Part shown: positions 16,926-24,164 of the stretch, in pieces
Numbering within the stretch: position 1 is the stretch's first letter
How the letters are laid out: each line of letters begins with the position of its first letter
Assembly: GCA_964351025.1 (NCBI GenBank)
Contig: CAYGLV010000005.1
Span: 11,137 to 75,136 of the forward strand
Direction of reading: 5' to 3'
From: CAYGLV01 sp964351025
GTDB lineage: Bacteria; Actinomycetota; Thermoleophilia; Gaiellales; Gaiellaceae
DNA length: 64,000 bases
The notes under the pieces: model-generated
What the model was told of the DNA's origin: nothing
Seen by the model: the letters and a program-made list of their open reading frames with translations, nothing else
Database searches by the model: none
Program-made: the position numbers and the translations under genes

Positions 16926-16951
16926 GGTACGAGGCGCCGCGGCCCGGATGC

Positions 16952-17338
16952 CTACTGGATCTGAACCTCGCAGGAGACATGGAACGAGTCGTTGCCGGGG
17001 CCGCCGATGCAAACGTCGTTGCCCTGATCGCCCGAAAGCGAGTCGTCGCCGCCGCCGCCGAGAATGCAGTCGTCGCCCTTGCCGCCTCCCAGGGACTGGT
17101 TGGTCGAGTCGCCGAGCACCAGATCGTTGCTGTTCCCGCCGCTCGTGTTCAAGACGAGGTTGGTGACGGTGATGCCGTTGCACGCGGGCTTCGGCTTCTT
17201 GTCGTCGACGGCGAGGGCGCTGATCTGCCGCCCCGCGTGGGAGACCGGCACGACGTTGCCGTTCGCGAAGGCCGTGCCGATGACCACGGCGAGCACGACT
17301 CCCGCGAGCGCCGCGCCAAGCACGGCACGGGGTCTCAT
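16952..17338 (-). CDS. Small secreted protein with RTX-like calcium-binding repeats
   Basis: 128 aa. Residues 4-26 form a signal peptide or TM helix (VLGAALAGVVLAVVIGTAFA). The C-terminal half carries hemolysin-type nonapeptides: GGGKGDDCILGGGGDDSL, then SGDQGNDVC and GGPGND, matching GGxGxDxLx. Three or four repeats is few, so it may fold only with calcium. Cysteines are placed regularly (C53, C88, C109, C124), suggesting extracellular disulfides. ATG overlaps the upstream signal-peptidase stop (ATGA, 17335-17338), so the two are translationally coupled. Likely a surface or matrix protein. Confidence 0.75.
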   Translation of the reverse strand: MRPRAVLGAALAGVVLAVVIGTAFANGNVVPVSHAGRQISALAVDDKKPKPACNGITVTNLVLNTSGGNSNDLVLGDSTNQSLGGGKGDDCILGGGGDDSLSGDQGNDVCIGGPGNDSFHVSCEVQIQ

Positions 17339-19050
17339 GCCTCCACCCTGCTTCGAATGAACCGCCGCACGCCGTAGCGCCTGCCTCCGCCACCCGGAAT
17401 GAGCGCGCCCTCGACGGCCGGTGCCGGAGAGACGACGACAGCCCCGCCGGCCGTCGCGGCCTCGGTGTACGGAGCGAGCCGCAAGTCCTGCTCGGCCCCC
17501 TCCTCGCGCGCCTGGTAGCGGTAGACGACGCCGTCGTCCTCGACGACGTAGTAGTGCACGCCCTCGTGGCGCTGATGCAGGATCAGACGGTCGTAGCGCT
17601 GCGCGATCGCGACGAGGCTCTCCATGTCGCGGAGCTCCGCGAGCCGGCCGGTGTGCTGGCCGTGCGACCTGGCGACGGGCACGAGCAGATCGCCGAAGCG
17701 AGTCTCGATGCGCGCCGGCTCGTCGTCGCCACGGCGGCGGAGGGCGACGAGCCCGACCGCGAGGAGCGCTGCGAGGACGACCCCGCCACCGCCGAGCGCG
17801 AGCGTGCGCGCGAGCTCGACGCGGAGGCTGAAGCCGGCAAGCGAGAGGGATCCGGGCTCGACGCGTGCCCCGGTCCCCGGCCGGCTGCGCGTGAAGCTCG
17901 TGTCCTCCGCGCCTGCGGAGTCGAGCACGAGCCGGATGTCGTCCAGCCGGAAGCCGAGGGGCGTGGGGGCAAACGCCTGCTCTTCCACGGGCCGCCCGCC
18001 GATCGTCCCCTCGAGAGTCACGCGGGGCTCGACGGAGACCGTGAACGAGTCCATCGTCGCGCCGGTTGCCTGCTTGACGCGGGCCGCGATGGCTTGCAGG
18101 CTCTTCAGGTCGAGCGTGCCGCGCAGGGTCGTCTTCCCGTCCGAGAACCGCGCCGGCTCCTGAAGCGTGACCGTGCGCGTCCAGCCGAGGCCGTCGCCGA
18201 GCACGGCCTTCAGCGACCCGGTGCCGGAGACTGCGACCGGCTCGTCCGTCTCGATCCGGTACGCGAACGCGAACTCGACCCGGTCCGCGAGCTTGAGGAA
18301 GACGGGCTCGCCCGTCGTCGCGCGGCCGGAGGGATAGACGGCGCCCGGCGTCGCGGCGGCTGCGTACGAGAACGCACCTCGCTCCACCCAGGCTCCGTCG
18401 ACCTTGACGTTCTGTGTCGTCGGCCGCCCGAAGGCGAGCAGTCCGAGCGCGGTGAACACGGCGAGGGCAACTGCGAGACCGAGCGCGACGGGCTCGAGGG
18501 CGAGCGGGCGGCGCGTCGCTCCGGCGCGCACGCGACGTGCGGACGGCGCGGGCGCCTCTGCCCGCCGTCTCCGGCTGCGCCGCGTCGTCGCGGTGGCGCT
18601 GCCGCCGAGCGCGAGCAGCACGGCCGCGCCGACGAGGATCGCAGCGTTCAGGGGCGTCCGCGTCCACTCGAAGGCCGTGCCTGCGAATGGGACGTCCGCC
18701 CACAGCTTGCCGCGGATGCGGTCGGCAGTCGGCTCGTCGCCGTCCATGAAGTTGTTGTTGTCGCCCTTGAGGACGAACCGGTCGCCCTTGACCGCGACGA
18801 TGCGGTGGAGCACGTCTGCGCCGAGCCGGGTGTTGTCGTAGAGCACGACGTCACCGACGTCGTAGCTGCCGGCGGCGCGCACGAGGGCGAGATCGCCGCG
18901 CTCGAGCTGCGGCTCCATGCTCTGCCCGACGATGACCGCGTAGCTGGTCGAGCCGCCGAGCGGGAGCGGCGCGAGGAAGAGCCAGAGCGCGAAGCCGAGA
19001 CCGGCGCTGAGCAGCGCTGCCACAACTCCAACGACTCTCTGTGCCTTCAT
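17335..19050 (-). CDS. SipW-like signal peptidase I fused to a DUF5305-like domain
   Basis: 571 aa. Residues 1-150 are an archaeal/ER-type signal peptidase: a leading TM helix, nucleophile Ser44 (VIVGQSMEPQLERGDLALV), catalytic His82 (DVLHRIVAVKGD) instead of the usual bacterial Lys, the Asp box LKGDNNNFMDGDEP, and a second TM. After an Arg-rich linker comes a third TM (about 185-207), a ~220-residue extracytoplasmic beta-rich region that resembles DUF5305, a fourth TM (ALGGGGVVLAALLAVGLVAL) and a cytoplasmic tail. SipW enzymes mature TasA/camelysin-type fibre proteins. It lies between such a candidate (19121-19495) and a Ca-repeat protein. Confidence 0.85.
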   Translation of the reverse strand: MKAQRVVGVVAALLSAGLGFALWLFLAPLPLGGSTSYAVIVGQSMEPQLERGDLALVRAAGSYDVGDVVLYDNTRLGADVLHRIVAVKGDRFVLKGDNNNFMDGDEPTADRIRGKLWADVPFAGTAFEWTRTPLNAAILVGAAVLLALGGSATATTRRSRRRRAEAPAPSARRVRAGATRRPLALEPVALGLAVALAVFTALGLLAFGRPTTQNVKVDGAWVERGAFSYAAAATPGAVYPSGRATTGEPVFLKLADRVEFAFAYRIETDEPVAVSGTGSLKAVLGDGLGWTRTVTLQEPARFSDGKTTLRGTLDLKSLQAIAARVKQATGATMDSFTVSVEPRVTLEGTIGGRPVEEQAFAPTPLGFRLDDIRLVLDSAGAEDTSFTRSRPGTGARVEPGSLSLAGFSLRVELARTLALGGGGVVLAALLAVGLVALRRRGDDEPARIETRFGDLLVPVARSHGQHTGRLAELRDMESLVAIAQRYDRLILHQRHEGVHYYVVEDDGVVYRYQAREEGAEQDLRLAPYTEAATAGGAVVVSPAPAVEGALIPGGGGRRYGVRRFIRSRVEA

Positions 19051-19120
19051 TGCCCCTCCAGAAACGGTGCCGGGGCGAGGCAGCAGCCCCGCCCCGGCGT
19101 TGGATCGATGTCTTCGCTGA

Positions 19121-19495
19121 CTAGTCGACCGCGACCACGGTGAGCAGGGTCGCCGCCGCGACAGTCGCCTGAGGCGATGTCGTTGCGCAGGTGACACTGC
19201 CCGCGGTGTTCGTGCAGGCGTACCAGGTGCCTCCCGAGGCGAGCTGCGTCTTCACCGTCGTTGCAGACGTCGGGTTGAGCGTGTACGCGACCTGGTCGAT
19301 GTTCTGCGGGTTCGTTCCGTTCACCGTGAAGACGACCGACGTCGCCGTGAACCCGCTGATCGCGGCGTTGCCGTCGCCGGCGCGCGTGGCCGGCACGGTG
19401 TTGGTCTGCGTGAACGCGTATGCGCTCGAGGCCACAACTCCGGCGACGATCAGAGCGCCGAGGCTGCGAGCCCTTCTGTTACGTCGTCTATGCAT
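19121..19495 (-). CDS. Small secreted protein, candidate SipW substrate (TasA/camelysin-like)
   Basis: 124 aa: a basic N-terminus (MHRRRNRRARS), one hydrophobic segment (LGALIVAGVVASSAYAFTQ) with an A-x-A-type cleavage site, then a Thr/Ser/Val-rich beta-strand domain (AISGFTATSVVFTVNGTNPQ) with a Cys pair (WYACTNTAGSVTCAT). The pattern of short signal, AFT-like N-terminus and 'isgftv' strand resembles proteins processed by SipW-type peptidases. A good Shine-Dalgarno (AGGAGA) precedes the ATG. First gene of the module, 70 bp upstream of the peptidase. No family is assigned with certainty. Confidence 0.7.
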   Translation of the reverse strand: MHRRRNRRARSLGALIVAGVVASSAYAFTQTNTVPATRAGDGNAAISGFTATSVVFTVNGTNPQNIDQVAYTLNPTSATTVKTQLASGGTWYACTNTAGSVTCATTSPQATVAAATLLTVVAVD

Positions 19496-19603
19496 TCCGA
19501 ATGTCTCCTGTTCGCTTCTGTCGCGCCACTCCGGGGCTACCTCAGACCGGGACGCGCCCTGACCTTCTCCGACAGATCTCGGACAATTCGGAGTAGGCCC
19601 CCT

Positions 19604-19617
19604 CCCCCAAAAGGGGG
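19604..19617 (-). terminator. Short hairpin between nnrD and the surface module
   Basis: CCCCC-AAAA-GGGGG stem-loop, 11 nt after the nnrE/D stop on the minus strand. It probably ends the HAD-acpS-nnr transcript. The remaining ~110 bp to 19495 presumably holds the surface-module promoter, but I could not pick a convincing one; a TCCGA...TCGGA inverted repeat lies at about 19568-19592. Confidence 0.5.
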
Positions 19618-19627
19618 CTTCCATCCC

Positions 19628-20992
19628 TCAATCGAGGGCGCGGGGCAGCGCGGCGACGACGTCCGAGGCGATGAGTCCGGCCTGGTGGGAGACGAGCGTG
19701 GCGGCCACTCCGTGCGCCGCGGCGGCGGCGGCGGCGGCCAGCCGGGGCTCGAGCCCCTTGGCGAGAAAAGCCGCGAGAATGCCGCTCAGGACGTCGCCCG
19801 AGCCCGCCGTCGCGAGCGAGGGCGGGCCGAGGTCACAGACGAGGGCGCCCGCCCCTGGCGCGGCGACGATCGTGTCGGCGCCCTTCAGCAGGCAGACGCA
19901 GCCGAAGCGCTCGGCCGCGGCGAAGGCCGCCTCGAGCCGGTGCGCATCCACCCAGCCGGGCTCGCGATCGAGCAGGCGCGCCAGCTCCCCGGCGTGCGGC
20001 GTGAGGACGGCGCGGGCCCTCCAAGACCCCGGAATGAGCCCGAAGAGCGCGTCGGCGTCCACGACGACCGGCAGTTCGAGCCGCTCGAGCAGGGCGCGCA
20101 CGAAACCGTGCGCCTCCTCGCCGCGGCCGAGTCCCGGGCCGAGCGCGACGGCGCCCGCCCTGCCGGCGGCGGCGAGCACGGTCTCGAGCGCGCCGCCCTC
20201 GGGCCAGCCGACCTTGACCGGCTCGAGTAGGAGCGCTTCGACGGCGGGCAGCGACGCTGCGGGAACGGCGACGGTGACGTAGCCCGCGTCCGCGCGCAGC
20301 GCGGCCTCGGCGGCGAGGGCGGCGAGGGCCGCCGCCCCGGTCATCCCGGGCGAGCCGCCGACGACGAGCACCGAGCCGGCGGTGTACTTGGTGTCCCGCG
20401 CCCCCCGCCGCGGCACGAGGCGGAGGATCTCCGCGGTGACGCGCTGCGCCGCCGTCTCGGCCGGCGCGAGGCCGATATCGGAGACGACGACTTTGCCGGC
20501 GAGGAAGCGTCCCGGTGCGACCGCGAGCCCGACCTTCGAGCCGTGAAACGTGACGGTGAGAACGGCGCGCACGGCGGCCCCGGGCGTCTCGCCCGTCGAG
20601 GCGTCCACCCCCGAGGGGACGTCCACCGCCACGACCGGCACGCCGCAGGCGTTGATCCGCTCGATCAGCGCGGCGGCCTCGTCGCGCGGCGCGCCGCGGA
20701 AGCCGGTGCCGAAGAGCCCGTCGATCACGACGTCGGTGCCGTCGAGAACGTCGGTTTCATCCGCGCCGAGCCCGGCCTCGCGCAGGACACGCACCGCGAC
20801 GCGGGCGTCGCCGCCGTTCGAGCCGCCGCCGCAGACGGCGGCGACGCGGCGCGCTTCCGGGTACGCCCGTCGCAGCTCGGCGGCGACCGCCGCCCCGGCC
20901 CGCTCCATCAGCTCCGGCACCGTCTCCGGGTAGCCGGGGTAGGCCTCCTCGGCCACACGCATCTCCGCCGCCGTATAGAGCGGCTCGAACAC
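19628..20992 (-). CDS. nnrD: Bifunctional NAD(P)HX epimerase / ADP-dependent NAD(P)HX dehydratase
   Basis: 454 aa repair enzyme for hydrated NADH and NADPH. N-terminal YjeF_N epimerase (1-205): PGYPETVPELMERAGAAV, VCGGGSNGGDARVAVRVL, VIDGLFGTGFRG and VAVDVPSGVDASTGE. C-terminal ribokinase-like dehydratase (about 220-454): GSVLVVGGSPGMTGAAAL, LTPHAGELARLL, LLKGADTIVA and the anion-hole/catalytic TAGSGDVLSGILAAFLAKG. The GTG at 20992 overlaps the acpS stop and homology starts there (VFEPLYTAAEMR), so I reject the longer frame to 21157. Confidence 0.93.
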   Translation of the reverse strand: MFEPLYTAAEMRVAEEAYPGYPETVPELMERAGAAVAAELRRAYPEARRVAAVCGGGSNGGDARVAVRVLREAGLGADETDVLDGTDVVIDGLFGTGFRGAPRDEAAALIERINACGVPVVAVDVPSGVDASTGETPGAAVRAVLTVTFHGSKVGLAVAPGRFLAGKVVVSDIGLAPAETAAQRVTAEILRLVPRRGARDTKYTAGSVLVVGGSPGMTGAAALAALAAEAALRADAGYVTVAVPAASLPAVEALLLEPVKVGWPEGGALETVLAAAGRAGAVALGPGLGRGEEAHGFVRALLERLELPVVVDADALFGLIPGSWRARAVLTPHAGELARLLDREPGWVDAHRLEAAFAAAERFGCVCLLKGADTIVAAPGAGALVCDLGPPSLATAGSGDVLSGILAAFLAKGLEPRLAAAAAAAAHGVAATLVSHQAGLIASDVVAALPRALD

Positions 20993-21354
20993 TACGCCTC
21001 GGCGTCGAGAACGACGCAGATCGCCGCGGCGAGCTCCCGCGAGTGCGTCATCGAGAGGTCGATCGCCCCCGCTTTCACCTTCTCGGCCCATGCGGCCGTC
21101 TTGCCCGAGAGGCGGACGCCCGGCTTCGGCCGGCCCGCGATCTCGATCTCCTTCCACGTGAAGCGGACACCGCAGCCGAGTGCCTTGCCGACCGCCTCCT
21201 TGCCTGCGAACCGCCCCGCGTAGCTCTGCGCGGGGTTCTTGCGCGAGTCACAGTAGTTCCGCTCGGTCGCCGTGAAGCAGCGCTCGCGGAACCCCGGCCG
21301 GTCGAGCGCGCGCCGGATGCGCTCGATCTCGATCAGATCGACGCCGATTCTCAC
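20992..21354 (-). CDS. acpS: Holo-[acyl-carrier-protein] synthase
   Basis: 120 aa phosphopantetheinyl transferase that activates ACP. Signature at the N-terminus is MRIGVDLIEIERIRRAL (Mg-binding Asp6), then RCFTATERNYC and YAGRFAGKEAVGKALGCG with the conserved E-x-V-x-K-A core, and the ending MTHSRELAAAICVVL. Sits between the HAD phosphatase and nnrE/D, 3 bp after the former and overlapping the latter. AcpS next to YjeF/nnr is a common bacterial arrangement. Confidence 0.95.
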   Translation of the reverse strand: MRIGVDLIEIERIRRALDRPGFRERCFTATERNYCDSRKNPAQSYAGRFAGKEAVGKALGCGVRFTWKEIEIAGRPKPGVRLSGKTAAWAEKVKAGAIDLSMTHSRELAAAICVVLDAEA

Positions 21355-21357
21355 TGT

Positions 21358-22134
21358 TTACAGCTCTTTCTCGAGCCAGTCCGGGAACTGCGCGATCGAG
21401 CTCATCACCATGTCCGGCACGATCTCCGAGTGCTCGAGATGCTCCGGCCTGAACTTCCCCGTGCGCACGAGCACCGTCCGCATTCCGAAGACCTTCGCCC
21501 CGCCGACATCCTGATCGAGGTCGTCGCCCACCATCCAGGTCAGCTCCGGCTCGGCATCGAGTGCCTCCAGCGCGGCGCCGAAGTACGCAGGGCTCGGCTT
21601 GCCGAGCACCGTGGCATCCAAGCCTGTTGCATACTCGAGCGCCGCGACGAACGCGCCGCTGTCGAGCATCGGCCCGCGCGCGGTCTGCCACCAGCGGTTC
21701 TTGTGCAGGCAGTAGAACTCGGCGCCCGCCTGGATCTCGGCGAACGCTCGGGCGAGATTCATGTAGGTGAAGACCTGATTCGACTCGAGCGTCTCGTCGC
21801 AACCGCCCAGCAGCACGGCGTCCGCGTTCATGCCGACGAGGTCGATCCCTTCGAGGTCGGCAACGATGCCGGACATCACGAGCGCGAACACGCGCTTGCC
21901 GCGAAGCTCGCGTGCCGCCGCGCGCGGGGTTGTCTGCAGTTGTTCGTCCTCGAGCGCGAAGCCCATCGCCCGCAGCTCGTCGGCGAGATTCGCGCGCGAG
22001 CGGGTGGTGCCGTTGGTGACGAAACGAAGCGAGTGGCCGCGCCGCTGCAGAGCTGCCACGGCCTCGGGCGCGCCCGGAATCGCCTCGCCGGAGACGTGGA
22101 GCACACCGTCGATGTCAAGCAGAATGCACGCCAT
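21358..22134 (-). CDS. HAD-IIA phosphatase (LHPP/NagD-like)
   Basis: 258 aa. HAD motif I is ILLDIDGVL (D7 nucleophile, D9), motif II FVTNGTTRSRANLADEL, motif III lysine in TVLGKPSPAYFGAAL, motif IV WMVGDDLDQDVGGAKVFGM. The order and the cap insertion match the TIGR01458 group related to phosphohistidine phosphatase LHPP; the physiological substrate is unknown. ATG at 22134 has TAGAAT 8 nt upstream. Divergent from arfB. Confidence 0.9.
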   Translation of the reverse strand: MACILLDIDGVLHVSGEAIPGAPEAVAALQRRGHSLRFVTNGTTRSRANLADELRAMGFALEDEQLQTTPRAAARELRGKRVFALVMSGIVADLEGIDLVGMNADAVLLGGCDETLESNQVFTYMNLARAFAEIQAGAEFYCLHKNRWWQTARGPMLDSGAFVAALEYATGLDATVLGKPSPAYFGAALEALDAEPELTWMVGDDLDQDVGGAKVFGMRTVLVRTGKFRPEHLEHSEIVPDMVMSSIAQFPDWLEKEL

Positions 22135-22142
22135 GGAGCGCC

Positions 22143-22148
22143 ATTCTA
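22143..22148 (-). promoter_or_regulatory. Putative -10 element of the HAD phosphatase operon
   Basis: TAGAAT on the minus strand ends 8 nt before the ATG at 22134. On the plus strand CATTCT (22142-22147) ends 6 nt before the arfB GTG, so the region may fire both ways. Confidence 0.5.
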
Positions 22149-22153
22149 TTCGT

Positions 22154-22540
22154 GTGACGCGCTCGGTCGAGCTGCCGCTCGCCGAGATCGTGCTGCGCGT
22201 GTCGCGCTCCAGCGGGCCCGGCGGCCAGCACGCGCAGACATCGTCGACCCGCGTGGAAGCCGTGTTCGACGTCGACGCATCAGCCGCGCTCTCGCCCGCC
22301 CAAAAGCGCCGGGTCACAGCGAAGGCCGGGCCTGTGCTCCACGCGGTCGCCCAGGACGAGCGTAGCCAGCTGCGCAACCGCGAACTCGCGGTGGAGCGGC
22401 TCGTCGCGAAGTTGCGCGAGGCGCTCTACGTCCAGCGGCGCCGCGTCGCGACGCGCCCGTCCAAGGCCGCCGTCGAGCGGCGGCTGGAGGGCAAGCGCCA
22501 CCGCGGGCGGACCAAGAAGCTGAGGCGGCCTCCGGGCTAG
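22154..22540 (+). CDS. arfB: Ribosome-rescue peptidyl-tRNA hydrolase ArfB (YaeJ/ICT1)
   Basis: 128 aa. Contains the class-I release-factor loop SSGPGGQHAQTSSTRVEA with the catalytic GGQ, followed by the basic C-terminal tail (RRVATRPSKAAVERR, then HRGRTKKLRRPPG) that inserts into the empty mRNA channel of stalled ribosomes. The GTG at 22154 gives the usual start MTRSVELPLAEIVLRVSRS; an in-frame ATG at 22133 would add 7 residues but shares CATG with the divergent HAD start, which I think unlikely. Confidence 0.92.
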   Translation: MTRSVELPLAEIVLRVSRSSGPGGQHAQTSSTRVEAVFDVDASAALSPAQKRRVTAKAGPVLHAVAQDERSQLRNRELAVERLVAKLREALYVQRRRVATRPSKAAVERRLEGKRHRGRTKKLRRPPG

Positions 22541-22581
22541 CGACACCGACGCGGGGCCCTTTCGCCCGCCGTCGCAGGGCA

Positions 22582-22587
22582 TAGACT
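22582..22587 (+). promoter_or_regulatory. Putative -10 element of the formate dehydrogenase operon
   Basis: TAGACT ends 8 nt before the GTG at 22596. It is the same hexamer as at ileS, and no Shine-Dalgarno is present. Confidence 0.5.
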
Positions 22588-22595
22588 CGCGCGGA

Positions 22596-24164
22596 GTGGA
22601 CGCCCTGGCCCTCGGCTCCATGCTGGCGCGGCTCCCGCGGGAGCGGACGCGGCTGCTCGACAACCTCGGCCAGGTGCGCCGCGCCGCCGGGCCGGTCACG
22701 CCGGAGATCGCGGACGCGCTCGCCGACCACATGAACATCAGGCGGGGCGAGGTGCACGAGGTGGTGTCCTTCTACTCGTTCCTGCAACTGCCTGTGGACA
22801 CGATCCGCGTCTGCACGGGCCCGGTCTGCGACTGTCAAGGCGCGCGCGAGCTGCTCGCCGCGAACCCGGGCGCGGTCGAGGTGCCCTGCCTCGGGCACTG
22901 CGATCTCGCCCCGGTGCTGACGCACGGCGACGAGATCGTCCCGCCTGTCACGCACCGGACGAACGAGGGCGTCTCGCTCGGCCTGCACGAGCGCGACGAG
23001 ACGCTGGCCGACTACGAGCGCCGCGGCGGGCTCGAGGTGCTCCGGAATCCGCCTGCGAACGGGCGCGTCGTCGCGGAGCTGAAGGCCTCGGGCCTCACCG
23101 GCCTCGGCGGCGCGGGCTTCCCGACCGGGCTCAAATGGGAGGCGGTCGCGCGCGAGCCGGCGCCGCGCTACGTCGTCGTCAACGCCGACGAGGGCGAGCC
23201 GGGGACGATCAAGGACCGCTACGTGATGGAGCTGCGACCGCATCTGCTCGTCGAGGCGACCCTGCTCGCGATGCAGTTCGCCGGGACGACGGAGGGCTTC
23301 GTCTACATCCGCGAGGAGTATGCGACCGCCCGCGAGCGGCTGCGGAGCGCGATCGCCGAGTTTCGGGATTCCGGGCTGATGACCGGGAGCTCGATCGAGC
23401 TTGTCGTCGGCGCCGGCGCCTACATCGCCGGCGAGGAGACGGCGATGCTCGAATCGATGGAGGGCCGCCGCGCGATGCCGCGCCTCAAGCCCCCCTTCCC
23501 GAGCGAGGCCGGTTACCTCGGCCGCCCGACGCTGATCAACAACGTCGAGACCCTCGCGCACATCCCCGCGATCCTCGCGAACGGCGGCGCCTGGTGGGCC
23601 GGCCTCGGCTCCAACGGCGAGCCGGGCACGCGGCTCTGGTCCGTCTCGGGCGCAGTGGCACGGCCGGGCTGCTACGAGGCCCCGAACGGGATCGTCCTCC
23701 AGGAACTGCTCGACACGTACGCGGGCGGGCTCACCGAGCCGGCGGGTGCGATCGTCCCCGGCGGCGCCGCCTCCGGGATCCTGCCGCCGTCGGCGCTCGC
23801 GACCGCGCTCACGCAGAAGGCGCTGAGCGAGCTCGGCGCGGGCCTCGGCTCGGCCGCCGTCCAGGTCTTCCCGCAGTCCTACTCCCCGCTGCGACTGCTC
23901 GCCGAGACGCTGCGCTTCTTCGCCGAGGAGTCGTGCCAGAAATGCACACCGTGCCGGATCGGCAGCCGCGCCCTCCACCACATGTGCGAGGAGCTGCGCG
24001 GGGGCGAGGCCGTGATGCCGCGGTGGCAGGTCGAGGAGTGGCTCGACGCGATGGAGAAGACCTCCATCTGCGGGCTCGGCCAGGCCGCACCCCTGCCGGT
24101 GCGGAACGCGTTCCGGCACTGGCCCGAGCTCTTCGCGCCCCTCGGAGAGGCGGCGGTACGATGA
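22596..24164 (+). CDS. NuoE-NuoF fusion: NAD(H)-linked subunit of formate dehydrogenase (FdsG+FdsB type)
   Basis: 522 aa. Residues 1-125 are a NuoE-like thioredoxin-fold [2Fe-2S] domain (CTGPVCDCQGA...CLGHCDLAP supplies the four Cys). Residues ~135-522 are NuoF-like: NADH site GLGGAGFPTGLKWEAV, FMN site YVVVNADEGEPGTIKDR, VGAGAYIAGEETAMLESMEG, and [4Fe-4S] cysteines ESCQKCTPCRIGS...CGLGQ. It passes electrons between the catalytic subunit and NAD+. In many FDHs and complex I these are two proteins; the fusion also occurs in HoxF-type diaphorases. The stop overlaps the next start (ATGA). Confidence 0.9.
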   Translation: MDALALGSMLARLPRERTRLLDNLGQVRRAAGPVTPEIADALADHMNIRRGEVHEVVSFYSFLQLPVDTIRVCTGPVCDCQGARELLAANPGAVEVPCLGHCDLAPVLTHGDEIVPPVTHRTNEGVSLGLHERDETLADYERRGGLEVLRNPPANGRVVAELKASGLTGLGGAGFPTGLKWEAVAREPAPRYVVVNADEGEPGTIKDRYVMELRPHLLVEATLLAMQFAGTTEGFVYIREEYATARERLRSAIAEFRDSGLMTGSSIELVVGAGAYIAGEETAMLESMEGRRAMPRLKPPFPSEAGYLGRPTLINNVETLAHIPAILANGGAWWAGLGSNGEPGTRLWSVSGAVARPGCYEAPNGIVLQELLDTYAGGLTEPAGAIVPGGAASGILPPSALATALTQKALSELGAGLGSAAVQVFPQSYSPLRLLAETLRFFAEESCQKCTPCRIGSRALHHMCEELRGGEAVMPRWQVEEWLDAMEKTSICGLGQAAPLPVRNAFRHWPELFAPLGEAAVR

